64,000 nt of DNA from Streptomyces carminius (GTDB lineage: Bacteria; Actinomycetota; Actinomycetes; Streptomycetales; Streptomycetaceae). A model generated the notes under the pieces. That model ran no database searches and was not told the origin of the DNA. It saw only the letters and a program-made list of their open reading frames with translations. Where the stretch lies: NCBI RefSeq assembly GCF_002794255.1, contig NZ_PGGW01000069.1, positions 186,001 through 250,000 of the forward strand. The letters are read 5' to 3'. The position numbers and the translations under genes are program-made. This document shows positions 24,466-33,865 of this stretch, piece after piece (the stretch's first letter is position 1; each line of letters opens with the position of its first letter).

Positions 24466-27400
24466 ATGCGTGCGGGAGGGAGCCACGTGGCGGCGGGTAC
24501 GGAGACGGGGGAGGGTCCGGGGACCGGTGAGGCCGGCGAGGCCGGGGAGGAACGGCAGGCGGGGTGGGTGCGGCGGCTGACCGCGTACTGCTGGCGCTAC
24601 CGCCGCAACGTCCTGCTGTCCCTGGGCGCCTCGCTCGCCGGGATGGGTGTGATGGCGCTCGTCCCGCTGGTCGTCAAGCAGGTCATCGACGACGTCGTCG
24701 TCGGCGGGGGCGGCGGCCTCGGGCTGTGGATCGGTCTGCTGATCGCCGCCGCGGTGGTGGTCTACGTGCTGACGTTCGTGCGCCGCTACTACGGCGGCAG
24801 ACTCGCGCTCGACGTCCAGCACGACCTGCGCACCGAGATGTACGGCTCCCTGGTCCGCCTCGACGGGCGCAGGCAGGACGAGCTGTCCACCGGGCAGGTC
24901 GTCGGGCGGGCCACCAGCGACCTCCAGCTCATCCAGGGCCTGCTGTTCATGACGCCGATGATGATCGGCAACATCCTGCTCTTCGCCGTCTCGCTGGTGG
25001 TGATGGTCACCCTCTCCCCGCTGCTGACGCTGGTGGCGCTGGCCATCGCGCCCGCCCTGTGGTTCATCGCGCAGCGCAGCCGGATCCGGCTGTTCCCCGC
25101 CACCTGGTACGCGCAGAGCCAGGCCGGAGTGGTGGCCGGGGTGGTGGACGGCGCCGTGACCGGCGTGCGGGTGGTCAAGGGCTTCGGACAGGAGGAGCAG
25201 GAGAGCGGCAAGCTGCGCGGCGCGAGCCGCGAGCTGTTCGCCGCGCGGCTGCGGACGGTGAAGCTCAACGCCCGCTACACCCCCGCCCTGCAGGCCGTCC
25301 CCGCGCTCGGTCAGGTCGCGATGCTCGCCGTCGGCGGCTGGATGGCCACCCGCGGCCAGATCACCCTGGGCACCTTCGTCGCCTTCTCCACCTACCTCGC
25401 CCAGCTCGTCGGGCCGGTGCGGATGCTGACCATGATCCTCACGGTCGGCCAGCAGGCGCGGGCGGGCGTCGAGCGCGTCCTGGAGCTGATCGACACCGAG
25501 CCGGCCATCCGGGAGCGGGCGGACGCGCACGAGCTGCCCGCCGACGCGCCCGCCACCGTCGAGTTCGACCGGGCGGGCTTCGCCTACGACACCCGGCCCG
25601 GCGCCCGGCCGGTGCTGCGGGACTTCTCGCTGCGGATCTCGCCGGGCGAGACCGTCGCCGTCGTCGGCACCTCCGGCAGCGGCAAGTCCACCGTCTCGCT
25701 GCTGCTGCCGCGCTTCTACGACGTCACCGAGGGCGCGGTACGGGTCGGCGGCCACGACGTGCGCGACCTGACCTTCGAGTCGCTGCGCGCGGCCATCGGC
25801 CTGGTCCCGGAGAACAGCCTCCTGTTCTCCGACACCGTCCGCGCCAACATCGCCTACGGCCGCCCCGACGCCACCGACGAGCAGGTGCGGGCCGCGGCGC
25901 GCGCCGCCCAGGCCGACGGCTTCATCGGTGACCTGCCCGACGGCTACGACACCGAGATCGGCGAACAGGGCCTGACCCTCTCCGGCGGCCAGCGGCAGCG
26001 CATCGCCCTGGCCCGGGCCATCCTCACCGACCCCCGGCTGCTGGTGCTGGACGACGCCACCTCCGCCGTGGACGCCCGGGTGGAGCACGAGATCCACGAG
26101 GCGCTGCGCGGGGTGATGGCGGGCCGCACCACCCTGCTGATCGCCCACCGCCGCTCCACCCTCTCGCTGGCCGACCGCATCGCCGTCCTGGACGGCGGGC
26201 GGCTGGTGGACGCCGGCACCCACGAGGAGCTCCAGGAGCGCTGCGAGCTGTACCGGCGGCTGCTGAGCGACCCGGACGAACTGGGCGGCGTCGAGCACGA
26301 CCCGGCCGGGCTGGTCGCTCCGGCGGCGTCGGCCGCCCCGGACGGGGACGCCGCCTGGGACCGTACCGCCGTCCCGGACGGGGGGGTCACCCCCGAGCTG
26401 TGGCGGCGCGAGGACGCCGAGACCGCCGAGACCGCCGAGACCTCCGGGACCTCCGGGACCACCGGGGCGGCCTCCGCCGGAGCGCGCCCCGGCGCGTCCG
26501 CGCCCGCCTCCGGCGGCGGACCGCCCGGCATGGCGGGCGCGCTGGCCGGCAGCCCGGCCACCCCCGAGCTGCTGGAGAAGGTCGCGGCCCTGCCGCCCGC
26601 CACCGACACCCCCGACATCGACGAGGAGCGCGCCGCCCGCCCCGAGTCCGCCTACGGGCTGCGGCACCTGCTGCGCGGCTTCCGCGCCCCGCTGCTGGTG
26701 GCCCTGCTGCTGGTGGTGACCGACGCCACCGCCGGGCTGGCGCTGCCCGTCCTGGTCCGGCACGGCATCGACGAGGGCGTCCAGCAGGCGGCGCTGGGGG
26801 CGGTGTGGGTCGCCTCCGTGCTGGCGCTGCTGGTGGTGGTCGTGCAGTGGGCCGCACAGACCGGGGAGACCCGGGCCATCGGCCGTACCGGCGAGCGGAT
26901 CCTCTACACCCTGCGGGTCAAGAGCTTCGCCCAGCTCCAGCGGCTCGGACTCGACTACTACGAGCGCGAGCTGACCGGGCGGATCATGACCCGGATGACC
27001 ACCGACGTCGACGCGCTGACGACCTTCCTGCAGACCGGTCTGGTGCAGGCGGTCGTGGCGCTGCTGACCTTCTTCGGCATCATGGTCGTCCTCGTCGCCA
27101 TCGATGCCGGGCTGGCGCTGGTGGTCCTGGCGACCCTGCCGCCGCTGGTGATCGGCACGATCGTGTTCCGGCGCCGGAGTCTGGCGGCGTACGAGCTGGC
27201 GCGCGACCGCGTCAGCGGCGTCAACGCCGCGCTCCAGGAGGGCGTCGCGGGGCTGCGGATCGTGCAGGCGTTCCGCCGTGAGGAGCGGGACGCCCGCGCC
27301 TTCGCCGAGGCCAGCGACGGCTACCGGCGGGCCCGGGTGCGCGGCCAGTGGCTGATCTCGGTCTACTTCCCCTTCATCCAGCTGCTGGCCTCGCTGGCGA

Positions 27401-28437
27401 CCGCCGCCGTGCTGGTCGTGGGCGCGGCCCGGGTGGGCGACGGCACGCTGACGGCGGGCGCGCTGGTGGCGTACCTGCTCTACATCGAGCTGTTCTTCGC
27501 CCCCGTGCAGCAGCTCTCCCAGGTCTTCGACGGCTACCAGCAGGCGGTCGTCTCGCTGCGCCGCGTCCAGGAGCTGCTGCGCGAGCCGACGAGGACACCG
27601 CCGCCCGCGGAGCCGCGCGAGGTGGACGGGCTGCGCGGCGAGGTCGTCTTCGAGGGCGTCCACTTCCGCTACGACACCCAGGGCGCCGGGGACGGCGCGG
27701 CCGGCGGCGGTGCCGGGGACGGTGCCGGCGGGGGCGGGAACGCGCTGTCCGGGATCGACCTGGTGATCCCGGCCGGGCAGACGGTCGCCTTCGTCGGCGA
27801 GACCGGCGCGGGCAAGTCCACGCTGGTCAAGCTGGTCGCCCGGTTCTACGACCCGACCTCGGGCACCGTCCGGGTGGACGGGCGGGACCTGCGCGAGCTG
27901 GACCTGGCCGGCTACCGGCACCGGCTCGGGGTGGTGCCGCAGGAGCCGTACCTGTTCCCCGGCACGGTGCGCGACGCCATCGCCTACGGCCGCCCCGACG
28001 CCTCGGACGCCGAGGTGGAGGCGGCGGCCCGGGCGGTGGGCGCGCACGACATGATCGCCACCCTCTCCGGCGGCTATCTGCACCCGGTGGCCGAACGCGG
28101 CCGCAACCTCTCGGCCGGGCAGCGGCAGCTCATCGCCCTGGCCCGCGCCGAGCTGGTGCGGCCCGACATCCTGCTGCTGGACGAGGCCACCGCCGCGCTC
28201 GACCTGGCCACCGAGGCGGTGGTCAACGAGGCCACCGAGAAGCTGGCGGGCCGCCGTACCACCCTGGTCGTCGCCCACCGCCTGACCACGGCCGCCCGCG
28301 CCGACCGGGTGGTGGTGCTGGACCGCGGCCGGGTGGTGGAGGACGGCACGCACGAGGAGCTGCTGGCGCGCGACGGCCGGTACGCGCGGCTGTGGCGGAC
28401 GTACACGGGGGTGCCCGAGGCTGTGAGCCCGGTGTGA
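24466..28437 (+). CDS. Fused tandem ABC exporter (two TMD-NBD halves)
   Basis: A 1,323-residue protein equal to two half-transporters. The first half has six membrane helices from about residue 45, Walker A GTSGSGKST at 401-409, signature LSGGQRQRIALARA and Walker B LLVLDDATSAVD. The second half has another six-helix domain, Walker A GETGAGKST at 1111-1119, LSAGQRQLIALARAE and ILLLDEATAALD. The linker (about 610-720) is Ala/Glu/Thr-rich and low in complexity, with 9-base coding repeats (GAGACCGCC). The ATG has GAAGG upstream. A non-canonical DDATS in the first NBD, where DEATS is usual, suggests one degenerate and one active ATP site, as in heterodimeric exporters. Likely drug or lipid efflux; substrate unknown. 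Confidence 0.92.
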   Translation: MRAGGSHVAAGTETGEGPGTGEAGEAGEERQAGWVRRLTAYCWRYRRNVLLSLGASLAGMGVMALVPLVVKQVIDDVVVGGGGGLGLWIGLLIAAAVVVYVLTFVRRYYGGRLALDVQHDLRTEMYGSLVRLDGRRQDELSTGQVVGRATSDLQLIQGLLFMTPMMIGNILLFAVSLVVMVTLSPLLTLVALAIAPALWFIAQRSRIRLFPATWYAQSQAGVVAGVVDGAVTGVRVVKGFGQEEQESGKLRGASRELFAARLRTVKLNARYTPALQAVPALGQVAMLAVGGWMATRGQITLGTFVAFSTYLAQLVGPVRMLTMILTVGQQARAGVERVLELIDTEPAIRERADAHELPADAPATVEFDRAGFAYDTRPGARPVLRDFSLRISPGETVAVVGTSGSGKSTVSLLLPRFYDVTEGAVRVGGHDVRDLTFESLRAAIGLVPENSLLFSDTVRANIAYGRPDATDEQVRAAARAAQADGFIGDLPDGYDTEIGEQGLTLSGGQRQRIALARAILTDPRLLVLDDATSAVDARVEHEIHEALRGVMAGRTTLLIAHRRSTLSLADRIAVLDGGRLVDAGTHEELQERCELYRRLLSDPDELGGVEHDPAGLVAPAASAAPDGDAAWDRTAVPDGGVTPELWRREDAETAETAETSGTSGTTGAASAGARPGASAPASGGGPPGMAGALAGSPATPELLEKVAALPPATDTPDIDEERAARPESAYGLRHLLRGFRAPLLVALLLVVTDATAGLALPVLVRHGIDEGVQQAALGAVWVASVLALLVVVVQWAAQTGETRAIGRTGERILYTLRVKSFAQLQRLGLDYYERELTGRIMTRMTTDVDALTTFLQTGLVQAVVALLTFFGIMVVLVAIDAGLALVVLATLPPLVIGTIVFRRRSLAAYELARDRVSGVNAALQEGVAGLRIVQAFRREERDARAFAEASDGYRRARVRGQWLISVYFPFIQLLASLATAAVLVVGAARVGDGTLTAGALVAYLLYIELFFAPVQQLSQVFDGYQQAVVSLRRVQELLREPTRTPPPAEPREVDGLRGEVVFEGVHFRYDTQGAGDGAAGGGAGDGAGGGGNALSGIDLVIPAGQTVAFVGETGAGKSTLVKLVARFYDPTSGTVRVDGRDLRELDLAGYRHRLGVVPQEPYLFPGTVRDAIAYGRPDASDAEVEAAARAVGAHDMIATLSGGYLHPVAERGRNLSAGQRQLIALARAELVRPDILLLDEATAALDLATEAVVNEATEKLAGRRTTLVVAHRLTTAARADRVVVLDRGRVVEDGTHEELLARDGRYARLWRTYTGVPEAVSPV

Positions 28438-28456
28438 GCCCGGGAAGGCCGGGGGC

Positions 28457-28480
28457 GGGCCCGTACCGGTGTGCGGGTCC
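28457..28480 (+). terminator. Hairpin after the ABC exporter gene
   Basis: GGGCCCGTAC-CGGT-GTGCGGGTCC pairs over 10 bases with two G-T pairs, 20 bases past the stop. It is also just past the end of the leftward pseudogene, so it may act in both directions. Confidence 0.5.
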
Positions 28481-28482
28481 GC

Positions 28483-28684
28483 TCAGCGGCGGTTGCGCGG
28501 GTGGCCGCGGGCGGTGCGCTCGTTGCCGCGCCGGTGGTTCCCGGGCCGGTGGGCCGTCACCTGCTGCGGATCGCCGGCGGCCACCTCCGCGAGGAAGCGC
28601 CGGGCGCGCTCGCCGCGCAGGGCGCCGGCCGGGCGCCGTGCCGTCCTGGCGCCGCCGGTACGCGAAGCCCTGGGGGCCTGGCAT
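28483..28684 (-). pseudogene. Short conserved Streptomyces protein, internally deleted and frameshifted
   Basis: The minus strand begins MPGPQGFAYRRRQDGTA, 17 bases after the Nudix stop. The C-terminal part continues only in another frame: AGALRGERARRFLAEVAAGD, then QQVTAHRPGNHRRGNERTAR and GHPRNRR before TGA. The region is 202 bases, not a multiple of three. I recall intact relatives of about 75 residues with a beta hairpin between the two parts; here that piece is missing. Function of the family is unknown. Confidence 0.6.
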
Positions 28685-28701
28685 GCCGGTGACGGTACGG
28701 C

Positions 28702-29247
28702 TCACAGCCGGCAGAGCGCGGCCAGGTACTCGTCCACCGTCTGCACCCGGCCGCCCTCCAGCGGCTCGTCGCCGTCCCGCCAGTGGACGGCGGCGATCTC
28801 CTCGTTGGGGACGAACGGTTCCGCGCGGCTGACCTCGGCGGTGTACAGGGCGCCGTACAGCACCCGGCGCCGCGGGCCGTCCCCGGCGGGGAGCGCGGTC
28901 CTGGCGAAGCCGACGAACCGCAGCCCCTCCTCGGACACCGGCTGACCGCTCTCCTCCCACAGTTCCCGCACGGCCGCCTGCCGGGAGGTCTCCCCGGGCT
29001 CGATGCCGCCGCCGGGCAGCTCCCAGCAGTCCCGGCCGCGCACCCGCACCATCAGCAGCCGGCCCTCGTGCCACAGGGCCACCAGCACGTAGGCCACGGC
29101 CGCGTCGGTGAAGCGGGTGTTCTCCGGCTCCCGGTGGAAGCCCAGCAGCTCCATTCCCAGCGGCCCGTGGGCGAGCGGTACCGGCACGCCGGCGTCGGCG
29201 GTGTCGGCGGCGGCGGACGAGGGCCGGAGGGACGAGACGTCTTTCAT
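28702..29247 (-). CDS. Nudix hydrolase
   Basis: A 181-residue protein with the full Nudix box GGGIEPGETSRQAAVRELWEESG (GX5EX7REUXEEXG). WELPGG precedes it and VHWRDGDEP follows. The N-terminal 25 or so residues are variable. Pyrophosphohydrolase on a nucleoside diphosphate derivative is expected; substrate unknown. The start at ATG 29247 is chosen because residues before it look random. Confidence 0.85.
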   Translation of the reverse strand: MKDVSSLRPSSAAADTADAGVPVPLAHGPLGMELLGFHREPENTRFTDAAVAYVLVALWHEGRLLMVRVRGRDCWELPGGGIEPGETSRQAAVRELWEESGQPVSEEGLRFVGFARTALPAGDGPRRRVLYGALYTAEVSRAEPFVPNEEIAAVHWRDGDEPLEGGRVQTVDEYLAALCRL

Positions 29248-29618
29248 GGCGGGAGAGAGTACGCCCGCACATGCGCCGGTGGTACGCGAAGACCGGCCAC
29301 TGGTGGCCGAGGATGACCGGATCACGCTCTTTACATTCCCTTTCCGGCTGCCCCGCCGACCCCGGCGGAACATCCGAGGTGTCCGGCCGGGCACGCTCGG
29401 TGACGGACGGGGTCGTCCGTACGGGACGTGGCCGTGCCGTCACCAGGAGGCCCCGTCCGGCGGGGCCCGGGCGGGCACGCGCCGTTCCCGCGCACCGGCC
29501 TTGAACCGGCCACTGTGAAACGGACATCGCGGGCCGAACGGAGCCTGGTGGTTGACGGATTGGCCGGATAAGTTCGCGACGACCACGGTCACACCCCCCA
29601 CACAGGAGAGAGTCCTCC
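29248..29618. other. 371-base divergent gap
   Basis: Promoters for the Nudix gene and the S28 peptidase should lie here. TTGACG at 29552-29557 is a plausible -35 but no matching -10 is clear. No gene or notable repeat is seen. Confidence 0.4.
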
Positions 29619-31073
29619 ATGAAGAAGGCACTCAGGGCGTTACTGGCGCTGCTGGTGCTCGCCGGCGCGGCCGTCGCCGGCGGTGCGCCGGCGGCGGCCG
29701 ACGGCAGGCCCGGCGGCGAGCAGCTCCCCGACATCGCGGACCGCCTGCGCGCGATACCGGGCATGAGCCTGGTCGAGGAGCAGCCGGCCGACGGCCACCG
29801 CTTCCTCGTGCTGGAGTACCGCCAGCCGATCGACCACCGCAGGCCCTGGAAGGGCACCTTCCGGCAGCGGCTGACGGTGCTGCACAAGGGCGAGAACCGG
29901 CCCACCGTCTTCCACACCTCCGGCTACGGGCTGAACACCGGCCCGGCGCGCAGTGAGCCGGCCCGGCTGCTGGACGGCAACCAGGTCTCCATGGAGTACC
30001 GTTTCTTCGCCCCGTCCCGGCCCCGGCCCGCCGACTGGTCGAAGCTCGACATCTGGCAGGGCGCCACCGACCAGCACCGGATCTTCCGGGCCCTGCGCAG
30101 GGTCTACGCCGGGGCGTGGATCTCCACCGGCACCAGCAAGGGCGGCATGGCGGCCGTCTACTACCGGCGCTTCCACCCGCGCGACATGGACGGCACCGTC
30201 GCCTATGTCGCGCCCAACGACGTGATCGACGCCGAGGACTCCGCCTACGACGACTTCTTCGCGAACGTCGGCACCGAGGAATGCCGGGACCGGCTGAACG
30301 CCGTGCAGCGCGAGGTGTTCCTGCGCCGCGAGGAGCTGGTGGCGCGCTACGAGGAGCGGACGCGGGCGGCGGGCGGCACCTTCGAGGTGGTCGGCGGCGC
30401 CGACCGGGCGTTCGAGAGCGCCGGGCTGGACCTGGTGTGGGCCTGGTGGCAGTACAACGGGGAGTGGCAGTGCCCCTGGGTCCCCGAGCCCTCGGCGGAC
30501 ACCGGGGAGCTGTACGACTTCCTCGACGAGACGGCGGACCTGTCCTTCTACACCGACCAGGGCCTGGAGTACTACACGCCGTACCACTACCAGGCGGGCA
30601 CCGAGCTCGGCTCGCCCAGCTTCGGCACCCCGCACCTGGCCGGACTGCTGCGCCACCCGGACGTCCACCGGCCGCGCTCCTACGTGCCGCGCGAGATCCC
30701 GATGCGGTTCCACAAGTGGGCGATGGACGACGTCGACTGGTGGGTGCGCACCCGCGCCGAGCGGATGCTGTTCGTCTACGGCGAGAACGACCCGTGGTCG
30801 GCGGAGCGCTTCCGTACGGACCGGGGCTGTGCGGACTGTCATGTCCTCGTCGCGCCCGACGCCCACCACGGCGCGAACATCACCATGCTGGCGGAGGAGG
30901 ACCGGGCCACCGCCACCGCTGCCCTGCTGGAGTGGGCGGGCCTGGGGGCGGGGGACACGGGAGCGCCGGGGACGCCGGGGACACGGCGGGCGGAACCGTA
31001 CGCGCCGCTCGCGCCGTACGACGCGCGGCTGGACCGCCCGGACCCGGCCGAGCGGCGGATGATGCGACCGTAG
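29619..31073 (+). CDS. Secreted S28-family prolyl tri/tetrapeptidyl aminopeptidase
   Basis: A 484-residue serine exopeptidase. Residues 1-28 are a signal peptide (MKKALRALLALLVLAGAAVA, then Ala-rich cleavage region). The catalytic triad fits Ser173 in STGTSKGGM, Asp391 in ENDPWSAERF and His416 or His417 in DAHHGANI. FHTSGYGLN, MEYRFFAPSRP and YYRRFHPRDMDGTVAYVAPND are typical of Streptomyces tripeptidyl aminopeptidases of the PS-10 type. GGAGAG lies about 10 bases before the ATG. It trims peptides outside the cell, giving di/tripeptides for uptake. Confidence 0.9.
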   Translation: MKKALRALLALLVLAGAAVAGGAPAAADGRPGGEQLPDIADRLRAIPGMSLVEEQPADGHRFLVLEYRQPIDHRRPWKGTFRQRLTVLHKGENRPTVFHTSGYGLNTGPARSEPARLLDGNQVSMEYRFFAPSRPRPADWSKLDIWQGATDQHRIFRALRRVYAGAWISTGTSKGGMAAVYYRRFHPRDMDGTVAYVAPNDVIDAEDSAYDDFFANVGTEECRDRLNAVQREVFLRREELVARYEERTRAAGGTFEVVGGADRAFESAGLDLVWAWWQYNGEWQCPWVPEPSADTGELYDFLDETADLSFYTDQGLEYYTPYHYQAGTELGSPSFGTPHLAGLLRHPDVHRPRSYVPREIPMRFHKWAMDDVDWWVRTRAERMLFVYGENDPWSAERFRTDRGCADCHVLVAPDAHHGANITMLAEEDRATATAALLEWAGLGAGDTGAPGTPGTRRAEPYAPLAPYDARLDRPDPAERRMMRP

Positions 31074-31128
31074 GCCGTAGGCCGTAGGGCCGGGCCGGGA
31101 GCCCCGGGGCAGGGACGGGGGCCGGGGT

Positions 31129-31159
31129 GCCGCCCGGCGCGCTCAGCGCGCCGGGCGGC
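31129..31159. terminator. Bidirectional hairpin that contains the lipoprotein stop codon
   Basis: Two perfect 14-base arms (31129-31142 and 31146-31159) enclose a three-base loop TCA, which is the reverse complement of the TGA stop of the leftward lipoprotein gene. It also ends transcription from the converging S28 gene. Very stable, all-GC arms. Confidence 0.65.
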
Positions 31160-32522
31160 GCGGGAGGACGGCGAACTCCGCGCCCCGGCCGTAGGCGCCC
31201 GGGGTGAAGACCCCGGCCCCGGGCAGCAGCAGGAACGGGATCGTGGTGTCCCCGGGCAGCTCCTCGGGCGTTCCGGTGTCCAGTGGCACGGCGACGGGCC
31301 CGGGCTCCTCCCCGCCGTCCCCGCCGCCGTCCTTGCCCCCGCCGTCCCCGCCGGTGAAGCCGTAGGCGGTGCCGTCGTCGCCGACGGACAGCAGCCGGGC
31401 GGCGGGCCGGCCGTCCCGCCCGTCCAGGCAGTGCGCCTTCCCGCGCTCGAAGTCGAAGGCGAGGGGACCCACGACGGCGTACCGGCCGTCCCCCGACAGG
31501 CTCCCGGGGGAGGAGAGGCCCTCCGTGCCCTCCAGCGCGTCGCAGGGCACGGACATCTCCAGCTTCCCGGACGCCAGGTCGTGCACGGCCCACACCTCCT
31601 CGTCGAGGGGCCGTCCGCTCTCGGCGTCGATCCACGCCCACCAGGAGACGACGTGGTCCCCGGTGACCGTCTGGACCACGCCGTCCCGCTGCCACCGGTC
31701 GTGGTCCGGGTGGAAACCCGGCGGGGCGTGGTCCTTGGAATGCCAGCCGCCGGGGATGCCGAAGCCGCCCCCGGACAGGGCGACCACCGGGCCGTGCGGG
31801 GAGAGTCCGGCCACCTCGCCGTCGCCGGGGCAGCCGGCCCGGTCGCAGGAGGCCGGCAGCCACTGCCGGTCGTCGTACGTCCGGACCTGTCCGGTGGCGA
31901 TGTCCACCGTCGCGGTCCTGGGCCGCAGGTCCAGGCCCGTCCAGCGGAGCAGCAGTCCCGTCCCGCCGTTCCGGAGGGCCACCCGGCCGGCGTCGGACGG
32001 GACCGGGACGGTGACGGTGCGGCTGGGGACGATGTCCTTGCCGGCGGAGTCCGCCAGGTAGAGGTCGAGAAGCGCCTTCCGGTCGGGCCCGGTGCCCTCC
32101 ACCTGGAGGGTGACGACGTACTCGTACCCGTCCCGGTCGGTGGTCACCAGGATGTCGGCCGGCGGCGTCGGGCCCATGTCCACGGGCGCCGGGGTGTGCC
32201 ACCGCCGGCTGATCCAGCGCAGGTCCCCGGTGGCCGCGTCGCGGGCCTCGGCGATGTGGCTGCCGCCGTCCATCTGGAGGAGGAGGACCAGGCCCGCCTT
32301 GGGCGCGACGTCCATCGGGATGTCCGCGCTGTGCTCCGACAGCCAGGCGAGGGGCTGCCGCCAGCCCCGGGAGCCGTCGAAGCCGTCCGGTGCGCTGAAA
32401 CGCTTCTCCAGGGGCCGTGCCGACTCCTCGCCGACCACCTGGCCGCCGCCTCCGCAGGCCGTCAGCAGCCAGGCGGTCGACAGGGCCAGTAAGACGGCCA
32501 CCGTGCCGCGTGCGGTTCTCAC
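31143..32522 (-). CDS. Lipoprotein with quinoprotein/PQQ-propeller-like repeats
   Basis: A 459-residue protein. Signal and lipobox are MRTARGTVAVLLALSTAWLL then TACGGGG, with Cys about 23 as the lipidated residue. The body has blade-like repeats such as EARDAATGDLRWISRRW, ATVDIATGQVRTYDDRQW, WAWIDAESGRPLDEEVW and AVHDLASGKLEMS, a pattern of a PQQ-like beta-propeller. No catalytic residues are evident, so a binding or sensing role on the membrane is likely. The start is GTG 32522. Confidence 0.75.
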   Translation of the reverse strand: MRTARGTVAVLLALSTAWLLTACGGGGQVVGEESARPLEKRFSAPDGFDGSRGWRQPLAWLSEHSADIPMDVAPKAGLVLLLQMDGGSHIAEARDAATGDLRWISRRWHTPAPVDMGPTPPADILVTTDRDGYEYVVTLQVEGTGPDRKALLDLYLADSAGKDIVPSRTVTVPVPSDAGRVALRNGGTGLLLRWTGLDLRPRTATVDIATGQVRTYDDRQWLPASCDRAGCPGDGEVAGLSPHGPVVALSGGGFGIPGGWHSKDHAPPGFHPDHDRWQRDGVVQTVTGDHVVSWWAWIDAESGRPLDEEVWAVHDLASGKLEMSVPCDALEGTEGLSSPGSLSGDGRYAVVGPLAFDFERGKAHCLDGRDGRPAARLLSVGDDGTAYGFTGGDGGGKDGGGDGGEEPGPVAVPLDTGTPEELPGDTTIPFLLLPGAGVFTPGAYGRGAEFAVLPRRPAR

Positions 32523-32588
32523 CCGTGGACCTCCCGTGCGCCGTCCGGACGGGCCCTGCCGGGCCGTCGGGCCGCTCGTGGGGGGACC

Positions 32589-33740
32589 CTAACGCGTCGG
32601 GCCGCCGGAGGGTACCGGGGCCCGGCCGGTACGCGGAGGAGCGGTGGAGGCGCGGACCATCAGCTCGGTGCGCACGGTGGCCATTCCGCCGGGCGGGACC
32701 GCCTCGCGGCCCAGCGCCAGCCGCCCGGCGCGGGCGCCCGCCTCGTGGAGCGGGATGCGGACGGTGGTCAGGGCGGGGGCGGCGTCCGCGCTGAACGGGA
32801 GGTCGTCGAAGCCCGCGACGGACACGTCCCCGGGGATGCGCAGCCCCGTCTCGCGCAGGGCGGCGCAGACGCCGAGGGCGGCGGTGTCGTTGGCGGCCAG
32901 CACGGCCGTCAGGTCCGGTGTGCGGCGCAGCAGTTCCAGGGCGCCGTCGTAACCGGAGGAGCGGTCGTACGCGCCGTGCACGGTGAGGCGGTCGGCGTCG
33001 GCGAGCAGGGCGGGGTCGTGGGCGGCCAGCGCCGCCCGGTGGCCCTCCAGCCGGTGCCGGGTGGTGGTGCGCTCGACCGGGCCCGCGACACAGCCGATGC
33101 GGCGGTGACCGAGGGCGAGGAGGTGCTCGGTGAGCCGGCGGGCGCCGCCCCGGTTGTCGAAGGCCACGGTGACCGGTCCGGCGGCGGTGCCGTCCGCGTC
33201 CCCGGATCCGTCCGTGCTCCCGGGCCCGTCCGCGCCGTCCGGCCCGCCGGGTTCCGGCAGCGGCGGCCTGCCGCACAGGACGACCCGGGTGCCGGCTCCG
33301 GCCATCCGGCGCAGCCGGGCGGCCAGGGCCGCGGTGTGCTCCGGGTCCTCCACCGCGCTGCCGGTGAGGACGACGGCGGCGGCGCGCTGGCGCTGGAGGA
33401 GGGTGAGGTAGGTCAGCTCGCGCTCGGGGGAGCCGCCGGTGTTGCAGACGACCGCCAGTTTCCGTCCCGCCTTCCCCGGTTCCAGCTCGGACTGGACGGC
33501 GCTTGCCATGATCCCGAAGAACGGGTCGGCGATGTCGTTGACGAGGACGCCGACGAGGTCGGAGGTCGCGGCGGCCAGTGCGCTGGCGGGCCCGTTGACC
33601 ACGTACTCCAGCTCCTCGACCGCGCGCAGCACCCGGCTGCGGGTCGCTCCCGCCACCGGGTAGTTCCCGCTGAGCACCCGCGAGACGGTCGCGGCCGAGA
33701 CCCCGGCCCGGGCCGCCACGTCCGCCAGCGTCACTGCCAT
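32589..33740 (-). CDS. LacI-family regulator
   Basis: A 383-residue repressor. The N-terminal helix-turn-helix is VTLADVAARAGVSAATVSRVLSG with hinge helix ASALAAATSD, followed by the periplasmic-binding-like domain (VGVLVNDIADPFFG, AVLAANDTAALGVCAALRETG, SVAGFDDLPFSA). A Gly/Asp/Pro-rich insertion of about 30 residues sits at about 165-195 and is unusual for the family. It is divergent from the Gfo/Idh/MocA operon, and a 16-base LacI-type palindrome lies between them. Confidence 0.92.
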   Translation of the reverse strand: MAVTLADVAARAGVSAATVSRVLSGNYPVAGATRSRVLRAVEELEYVVNGPASALAAATSDLVGVLVNDIADPFFGIMASAVQSELEPGKAGRKLAVVCNTGGSPERELTYLTLLQRQRAAAVVLTGSAVEDPEHTAALAARLRRMAGAGTRVVLCGRPPLPEPGGPDGADGPGSTDGSGDADGTAAGPVTVAFDNRGGARRLTEHLLALGHRRIGCVAGPVERTTTRHRLEGHRAALAAHDPALLADADRLTVHGAYDRSSGYDGALELLRRTPDLTAVLAANDTAALGVCAALRETGLRIPGDVSVAGFDDLPFSADAAPALTTVRIPLHEAGARAGRLALGREAVPPGGMATVRTELMVRASTAPPRTGRAPVPSGGPTR

Positions 33741-33823
33741 TCCGTCCTCCGTGCGGGTCTTGTCGGCGGGTCTCGTCGGGGGTGTTGCCGGGGTTGTTGT
33801 GAGCAGGCTAGCTTGCCGTGACG

Positions 33824-33839
33824 TAGAAAGCGCTTTCTA
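33824..33839. promoter_or_regulatory. LacI-type operator
   Basis: TAGAAAGCGCTTTCTA is a perfect 16-base palindrome with the central CG typical of LacI-family sites, 26 bases before the Gfo/Idh/MocA start and 83 bases before the regulator start. It should control both directions. Confidence 0.8.
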
Positions 33840-33865
33840 AGCCAAGAGGCGAGAGGGAACCGCTC

